Below are positions 59,390-64,000 of a DNA stretch of 64,000 bases, piece after piece. The stretch is from Streptomyces sp. ITFR-16 (GTDB lineage: Bacteria > Actinomycetota > Actinomycetes > Streptomycetales > Streptomycetaceae). The stretch's first letter is position 1, and each line of letters starts with the position of its first letter. The position numbers and the translations under genes were made by a program. The stretch covers positions 4,712,001 to 4,776,000 of the forward strand of contig NZ_CP134609.1 in NCBI RefSeq assembly GCF_031844705.1, given 5' to 3'. A model generated the notes under the pieces. The model was not told the DNA's origin. It ran no database searches and saw only the letters and a program-made list of their open reading frames with translations.

Positions 59390-61117
59390 ATGGCGAACCT
59401 GGAAGAATTGCTGCACCAGCGGCTGGCCCCCGCATTCGAAGCCGTAGCCGACGCACCCGTCGACCCGGTCATCCGACGATCCCAGCACGCACACTTCCAG
59501 TCCGACGCCGCCCTCGCCCTCGTGCGCAGGATCGGAGGAAATCCGCGTGAGATCGCCGCCCGTGTGGTGGAGGCCGCGCAACTCGACGACCTGTGCTCGG
59601 CGGTCGAGATCTCCGGCCCCGGGTTCATCAACCTGACCTTCTCCGACGAGGTCCTCGCACGTCTCCTGGCCGACACGATCGGCGACGAGCGCCTCGCCGT
59701 ACCGCAGGCCAAGCATCCCGAGAAGATCGTCATCGACTACTCCGCGCCGAACGCCGCGAAGGAGATGCACGTCGGGCACCTCCGTTCGACGATCATCGGG
59801 GACGCGGCCGTGCGCCTGCTGGAGTGGCAGGGCAACACCGTCGTCCGGCAGAACCACATCGGTGAATGGGGCACGCCCTTCGGGATGCTCGTCGAGCACC
59901 TGCTCGACATCGGTGAGAGCGAGGCCGCCCACGAGCTCTCGGTGGGCGATCTGAACGGCTTCTACAAGGCCGCCCGCGTGAAGTTCGACGCGGACGAGAC
60001 CTTCAAGGACCGCGCCCGCAGGCGTGTTGTCCTCCTCCAGGGCGGCGACGAGACGACGCTCCGGCTCTGGCGGACCCTGGTCGACGAATCCAAGAAGTAC
60101 TTCCTGACCGTCTACGGCATGCTCGGCGTGCGGCTCACCGAGGACGACTTCTTCGGTGAGAGCTCCTACAACGACCAGCTCCAGTCGGTCGTGGACGAAC
60201 TCGCCGAACTCGGCCTCCTGCGGGAGAGCGAAGGCGCCCAGTGCGTCTTCCCCGAGGGCTACACCAACCGCAACGGCGACCCGCTGCCCATCATCGTCAA
60301 GAAGGGCGACGGCGGATTCGGGTACGGCGCCACCGACCTGGCCACCATCCGGCACCGGCTGCGGAACCTGCACGCGACCCGCCTGCTGTACGTCGTCGGC
60401 CTGCCCCAGCGCCAGCACCTCGAAATGGTCTACGACGTGGCCAGGGAGGCGCACTGGCTCGTCCCGCCGGCCCGGGCCGAGCACATCGGCCACGGCTCGA
60501 TCCTCGGGGAGGACGGCAAGATGCTCCGCACCCGTGCGGGCGTCTCCGTGAAGCTCGTCGACCTGCTCGAAGAGGCGGTCGTCCGGGCCGCGGCGGTCAT
60601 CGCCGAGAAGAACCCCCAGCTGGACGAGGAGACGCGCGCGGACGTCGCCAGGGCGGTCGGGATCGGCGCGGTCAAGTACGCCGACCTCTCGACGGACCGC
60701 CTCAAGGACTATGTCTTCGACTACGACCGCATGCTGTCGTTCGAGGGCAACACCGCGCCCTATCTCCAGTACGCACGGGCCCGGATCTGCTCGATCTTCC
60801 GGAAGGCCGGTGTCGTGCAGCCGCTGACCGGGGTCGGCACCCTGGTCATCACCGAGCCCGCCGAGCGCGCACTCGCCCTGGAACTCCTGGAGTTCGACAG
60901 CCTCGTCTCCGAGATCGCCCAGACGCTGGAGTTCCACAGGCTGGCCCACTACCTCTACAGCCTGGCCAGCGCGTTCACGAGCTTCTACGAGAAGTGCCCG
61001 GTCCTGCGCTCCGAGGGCGAGGTCAAGCAGAGCCGTCTGGTCCTGTGCGACATCACGGCGCGGACGCTCGAACTGGGTCTGGGGCTTCTCGGGATCGAGA
61101 CGCCCGACCAGATGTGA
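59390..61117 (+). CDS. argS: Arginyl-tRNA synthetase
   Basis: The 575-residue class I synthetase charges tRNA-Arg with arginine in the cytoplasm. It has the arginine-specific N-terminal domain, the HIGH-type motif HVGHLRSTIIGD near residue 129, the typical IDYSAPNAAKEMHVGH stretch, a KMSKS-like loop GKMLRTRAG near residue 382 and a C-terminal anticodon-binding domain ending LGIETPDQM. Length and motifs are complete. Ribosome-site support for ATG 59390 is weak. Its neighbours are not other translation genes, so it could be either the main copy or an extra copy; the window cannot tell. Confidence 0.93.
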   Translation: MANLEELLHQRLAPAFEAVADAPVDPVIRRSQHAHFQSDAALALVRRIGGNPREIAARVVEAAQLDDLCSAVEISGPGFINLTFSDEVLARLLADTIGDERLAVPQAKHPEKIVIDYSAPNAAKEMHVGHLRSTIIGDAAVRLLEWQGNTVVRQNHIGEWGTPFGMLVEHLLDIGESEAAHELSVGDLNGFYKAARVKFDADETFKDRARRRVVLLQGGDETTLRLWRTLVDESKKYFLTVYGMLGVRLTEDDFFGESSYNDQLQSVVDELAELGLLRESEGAQCVFPEGYTNRNGDPLPIIVKKGDGGFGYGATDLATIRHRLRNLHATRLLYVVGLPQRQHLEMVYDVAREAHWLVPPARAEHIGHGSILGEDGKMLRTRAGVSVKLVDLLEEAVVRAAAVIAEKNPQLDEETRADVARAVGIGAVKYADLSTDRLKDYVFDYDRMLSFEGNTAPYLQYARARICSIFRKAGVVQPLTGVGTLVITEPAERALALELLEFDSLVSEIAQTLEFHRLAHYLYSLASAFTSFYEKCPVLRSEGEVKQSRLVLCDITARTLELGLGLLGIETPDQM

Positions 61118-61182
61118 CCAGGGGGCGCGGCAGCCGGCCTGCCGCGGTACGCCCTGTCGTCCGCTGCGCCCCCGAGAGGGAC

Positions 61183-62058
61183 CTACCGGTCGCGCTCGGT
61201 GTCCTGGAAGGCGTACACCGCGAAATCCGCCACCGGACGGTAACCGATGCGCTGGTACAGGCCGTTGCTCGTCGGGTTGGCCAGGTCCGTGAACAGCAGC
61301 ACCTCGGCCGCGCCCGTCGCGAGGGCGGCCCGGCTCGCCGCGACCGCCGCGGCCCCCGCGTAGCCGCGGCCGCGCAGGTGCTCAGGGGTGTACACGGGGG
61401 CCATCCTGATCTGCCCGGCGACCATGGCCGTCACGCCCGCCATCGAGACGGGGGTGCCGTCGGGGGTCTCCCACAGCGTGACGCGTCCGTTGGCGATGCG
61501 GGTGTCGGCCCAGTCGCCGGGGTCCGTGTGACCGAAACCGTTGATGTCCGCGACGAACCCGGCGTACCAGCGCATGAGCAGCTCGCGGTCCTGCGCTCCC
61601 GCGACCCGGCTGCGGCCCTCCGGGTACGGCTCGGGCGGGGTGAGCGTGCCGAGGCGGTACAGGCGCTGGCGCTCGTGGAGTACCGGCGTCACCCCGGTGC
61701 GCCGCTGCCAGGCCGAGGCGAAGGCGGCGGCGGTCTCGCGTTCCGCGCCGACACCGGGGAGGACATGGCCACGACCGGCCAGATGCGCGGCGAGGGCGTC
61801 CGCCTCGTCGGGGCCGAGCGGGGTGAGGCTCAGACGGTTCGGCGGAGTACGGAAGTACGTCGCACCGACCTCGCCCGCCCGCTCCAGCACCCCGAAGACG
61901 GGCTCACCGTCCCCGTACGCCCCCGGCCCCCTGGACACCAGGCCCTCGGTGACGGTCAGGGGGATGCTGTGGAGCGCGGGCCGCGAGCGCAGGAAATCAC
62001 CGGCACGGGCAAGGAAGTCGTGCACGTCGGAAGCGGGTTGCCAGGTATCGGGGTGCAT
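61183..62058 (-). CDS. GNAT-family N-acetyltransferase
   Basis: The 291-residue product ends with the GNAT acetyl-CoA site HLRGRGYAGAAAVAASRAAL (Q/R-x-x-G-x-A-like) and the later NGLYQRIGYRPVADFAVYAF. The N-terminal half looks like a degenerate second GNAT unit. It transfers an acetyl group to an unknown amine. ATG 62058 follows a G-rich stretch. It converges with the end of argS and lies at the border of a lower-GC region. Confidence 0.82.
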   Translation of the reverse strand: MHPDTWQPASDVHDFLARAGDFLRSRPALHSIPLTVTEGLVSRGPGAYGDGEPVFGVLERAGEVGATYFRTPPNRLSLTPLGPDEADALAAHLAGRGHVLPGVGAERETAAAFASAWQRRTGVTPVLHERQRLYRLGTLTPPEPYPEGRSRVAGAQDRELLMRWYAGFVADINGFGHTDPGDWADTRIANGRVTLWETPDGTPVSMAGVTAMVAGQIRMAPVYTPEHLRGRGYAGAAAVAASRAALATGAAEVLLFTDLANPTSNGLYQRIGYRPVADFAVYAFQDTERDR

Positions 62059-62481
62059 GGCTCATCCTCCCGCAGGGGGGCGGGCCTGTGCCTGGGGTTT
62101 TATCGGCGGGTCCGGGCGAGGCGACGCCAGGTAACACCCTTGACGCAGTAGGTCAATTGGGTGATGCGCATATCAGTCCGACCGGTATGGTTGTGGCGAG
62201 CGTGGTGCAAGGCAGCACCGTGACGTATGGGACCAGGAACAGTCCTGGGGGTCTCGGAACCAAGGCAGTTGGCGGATTCGAGACTGTTGCTGACGCGGAT
62301 GGCACCTCCCCATGAGGTCTGATTCCGGGTTGATGCGGCAACCGCTTCCGGAGCTGTCCGCGTACGACGTGGTGCGTGGAGCAGAGCACCCCACGCCCGC
62401 CTCCCCCTCGTGCGGGGTGCGGAAGGGACCCTGGCAATGGTGTCGGGAAAACCCCGAGTGTGCTCGCGGAGTTGAACGCCG
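62059..62481. other. Lower-GC 423-bp gap with palindrome, hairpin and short frames
   Basis: The gap between the GNAT and DUF3800 genes is less GC-rich than its neighbours. It contains an inverted repeat TTGAC-N7-GTCAA at 62140-62156 (operator- or promoter-like) and a bulged hairpin near 62386-62420. It also has two short overlapping frames (62088-62315 and 62312-62572, joined by ATGA), whose products I cannot assign and which may be chance. I see no RNA gene. Confidence 0.45.
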
Positions 62482-63174
62482 ATGGCCGCTGAGATCAGTG
62501 CTGCCCCCTTGCGCCTCTACTTCGTCGATGACGGAGGCGACGCCCGTACCACTGCCTGTTTCGCCTCCTTAGGAGTCGACCTGGGGCATGTTCACGTAGC
62601 CGAGCAGCGATGGCGGGACTTCCGCGCCGAGCTGCACGCGGATGCCCGGCTGGAGATCCCGGCAGATTCCTCTCTGCACGCAGTGGACCTCGTCGGCGCT
62701 CGTGGCCGACACGTGCATCGCTCCCGCAGTACTGATCGCGCCACGCACCGGCAGCACTGCCAGGAGGTCATCCTGCGTGGGCTGCGGACCATCGCCTCGA
62801 TGCCGGGGGCGCGCGTGCGCGCCGTCTACCGGGAGACCGACGACTACGGGCGCGACCGGCCCGCGCTCTACTCCGCCCTGCTCCATCAGCTCAACCGCGA
62901 GCTGGCCGCGTCCGGCACCCATGGTGTGGTCATCGTCGACGGCGACGGTACGGAGAGCGCCCTGCGGCAGGCCCACCGGGCCCTCCCCGACGAGGGGCGC
63001 CACATCATCGGTGACCCGGTGTTCCGGCCGGCCCGGGAGCTCCATCTGCTGCAGGCGGCCGACATGCTGGCGTACTCGTCCTACCAGTCCATCGCCAAGA
63101 GCGCGTCCCGCGCCTTCATGTGGCACTGGTTCGGCTCCACGCTTCCCGGTGCCCACGGTCCGAGCGCTCTGTGA
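62482..63174 (+). CDS. DUF3800 protein (RNase-H-like fold)
   Basis: The 230-residue product starts with RLYFVDDGGDA, which corresponds to the Y-x-D-E/D-x-G-D start of DUF3800. It later has ELHLLQAADMLAYSSYQSI, matching the family's Q-x-x-D end motif. DUF3800 is an RNase-H-like domain found in mobile elements, phages and several antiviral loci; its exact role is unknown. The first motif has Asp-Asp-Gly-Gly-Asp in place of Asp-Glu-Ser-Gly-Asp. GGAG lies upstream of ATG 62482. It may pair with the next, unidentified gene. Confidence 0.8.
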   Translation: MAAEISAAPLRLYFVDDGGDARTTACFASLGVDLGHVHVAEQRWRDFRAELHADARLEIPADSSLHAVDLVGARGRHVHRSRSTDRATHRQHCQEVILRGLRTIASMPGARVRAVYRETDDYGRDRPALYSALLHQLNRELAASGTHGVVIVDGDGTESALRQAHRALPDEGRHIIGDPVFRPARELHLLQAADMLAYSSYQSIAKSASRAFMWHWFGSTLPGAHGPSAL

Positions 63175-63211
63175 GCGCCGCCCGCAGCGAGTGCCGCAGC
63201 CGGAAAAAGGA

Positions 63212-63239
63212 CTGGGCCCCGGACGAATCCGGGGCCCAG
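63212..63239. terminator. Perfect 12-bp hairpin after the DUF3800 gene
   Basis: The arms CTGGGCCCCGGA and TCCGGGGCCCAG enclose the tetraloop CGAA. The T-run (CTTTTT) lies on the minus strand side, so the hairpin has intrinsic-terminator form for leftward transcripts. For the rightward DUF3800 message it may act as a Streptomyces-type hairpin without U-run. Confidence 0.75.
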
Positions 63240-63321
63240 CCGGGCCGGACCTGAACCCGAACGATGCGGGCCAGGACCGCACATCCAGTCTTCCACATCA
63301 ACCACCTTGAGGAGGGGCTCG

Positions 63322-64000
63322 ATGTCCGCATATACGGCTGACGAACCCATCACCGTCGAATGGGGCAAGCAGCAGATCGAGGTGTCCACAGTCGATCAGG
63401 TGCCCGACGCATCCGACGTGGACGAACGGAACAAGCTGGTCAAGGCGGGCATGAGGTCTCCGCTGGTCGCGCTGCCCGAGGACGCCTGGCACGCGGTGGC
63501 GCGAGCAGCCGTCACGCCGGAGACGGTGGCGCTGCAACTCCGTGAGTCCAAGGACGCCAGGGCGAGCCTCCTCCTGGAGGAGCATGTGGACGGGGCCACG
63601 CTGCGGTCGGTCCACAGCCGGGTCTGGCTGTCCGAGCTGTTTCCCGCGATCCAGCCGCGCACGGGCCAGGAGATTCTGGCCGTGGACGACCCGCAGGTCA
63701 CGGGCATGGCCGAGAACGGCAAGCCGCAGGCGATTCTGCGCTACCGCTACGAATCGCTTCAACATCTGAAGCGGCACGTCCAGCAGACCATTTCGACAAC
63801 GCTGTACCGCAATTCCTATGCGGAGTCGATCCTTGCCCGGCGGGTGACGCGCGCCCTGATCGTGCACCCGGTCATCTACGAATTCGACGACGGCGGCGAG
63901 CCGGTGTGCGCATTGGTCGCCCGCGACGGAATTACGCGACTCGCCAGCGCCTGGAAGGTGTTGGCGGGGCCGGACAGCGATCCGGAGCAGGTGGCCGCCC
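63322..64000 (+). CDS. Unidentified protein, partial at window edge (possible DGxxR-type domain)
   Basis: The frame opens at ATG 63322 with GGAGGGG upstream and runs off the window, giving at least 226 residues. It starts SAYTADEPITVEWGKQQIEV and reaches a stretch CALVARDGITRLASAWKVL. The D-G-x-x-R pattern followed by a helix recalls the ParB/Srx and DGQHR-type folds that bind nucleotide or DNA, but similarity is weak. It follows the DUF3800 gene after 147 bp, with a hairpin between them. I do not assign a function. Confidence 0.6.
   Translation, partial: MSAYTADEPITVEWGKQQIEVSTVDQVPDASDVDERNKLVKAGMRSPLVALPEDAWHAVARAAVTPETVALQLRESKDARASLLLEEHVDGATLRSVHSRVWLSELFPAIQPRTGQEILAVDDPQVTGMAENGKPQAILRYRYESLQHLKRHVQQTISTTLYRNSYAESILARRVTRALIVHPVIYEFDDGGEPVCALVARDGITRLASAWKVLAGPDSDPEQVAA

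Noticed and set aside
1..64000. tRNA or rRNA genes
   Set aside because: I looked for T-loop GTTCGA-type signatures with flanking stems and for conserved rRNA segments and found none that hold up.

Overview
The window is high-GC actinobacterial DNA and almost certainly comes from a Streptomyces chromosome. The evidence is the codon use, GTG/TTG starts with GGAGG ribosome sites, paired DUF397/XRE-DUF5753 regulators, a Streptomyces-type ESX (type VII) locus, an F420 biosynthesis gene and typical dispersed intergenic elements. I count about 50 protein genes. I see no rRNA, tRNA or CRISPR array.

Region by region. (1) 1-8.3 kb: a likely catabolic cluster holding the end of an acyl-CoA synthetase, a membrane protein, an F420-type LLM oxidoreductase, an SDR, a second flavin-dependent LLM enzyme, an N-acyl-D-amino-acid-deacylase-like amidohydrolase and an aldehyde dehydrogenase. 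Two pairs of a 15-bp palindrome (CTGACG-N3-CGTCAG type) sit in its intergenic gaps. A fifth copy lies near 49.0 kb between a divergent SDR gene and an EthD-like gene, which suggests one regulon. (2) 8.3-14.6 kb: an MFS transporter behind three palindromes, a ferric-siderophore reductase with an iron box, another LLM enzyme, small hypotheticals, a phosphotransferase-fold protein and a double-DUF4333 lipoprotein. (3) 14.6-25.8 kb: a HelD-type RNA polymerase recycling ATPase (helR) with a rifamycin-associated element upstream, a DUF397/XRE/anti-sigma-like ATPase trio, a heterodimeric ABC exporter with an extremely asymmetric pair of ATP sites, a HAD protein and fbiC.

(4) 25.8-43.6 kb: a complete-looking type VII secretion locus. 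It has eccE, eccB, mycP, two WXG100 proteins, a helical protein, a long WXG protein with a Pro/Gly tail, a second mycP, a YbaB-like protein, a short secretion-signal protein, a membrane protein, two small membrane paralogues, the triple-ATPase eccC and eccD. A MITE-like element of about 168 bp lies just after eccD.

(5) 44-52.2 kb: an aminoglycoside-phosphotransferase-fold protein, an ADP-ribosylglycohydrolase homologue that has lost its metal-binding aspartates, a sodium:solute symporter, the SDR/EthD-like pair, a second DUF397/XRE pair and a GPP34 protein. (6) 52.4-62 kb: a membrane-anchored D-Ala-D-Ala carboxypeptidase with a long repetitive acidic cytoplasmic segment, a large membrane protein, a zinc-ribbon membrane protein, an orphan GyrB-like ATPase domain, a flavoprotein, an arginyl-tRNA synthetase and a GNAT protein. 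(7) 62-64 kb: a lower-GC edge with a DUF3800 protein and an unidentified gene running off the window, possibly the start of an accessory or defence region.

The candidates most worth pursuing are the palindrome regulon, the metal-site-dead ADP-ribosylglycohydrolase, the half-dead ABC pair, the two-mycosin type VII locus with its RNA hairpins, and the DUF3800 edge. Nothing here proves a wholly new system. All family names come from motif recognition by eye.
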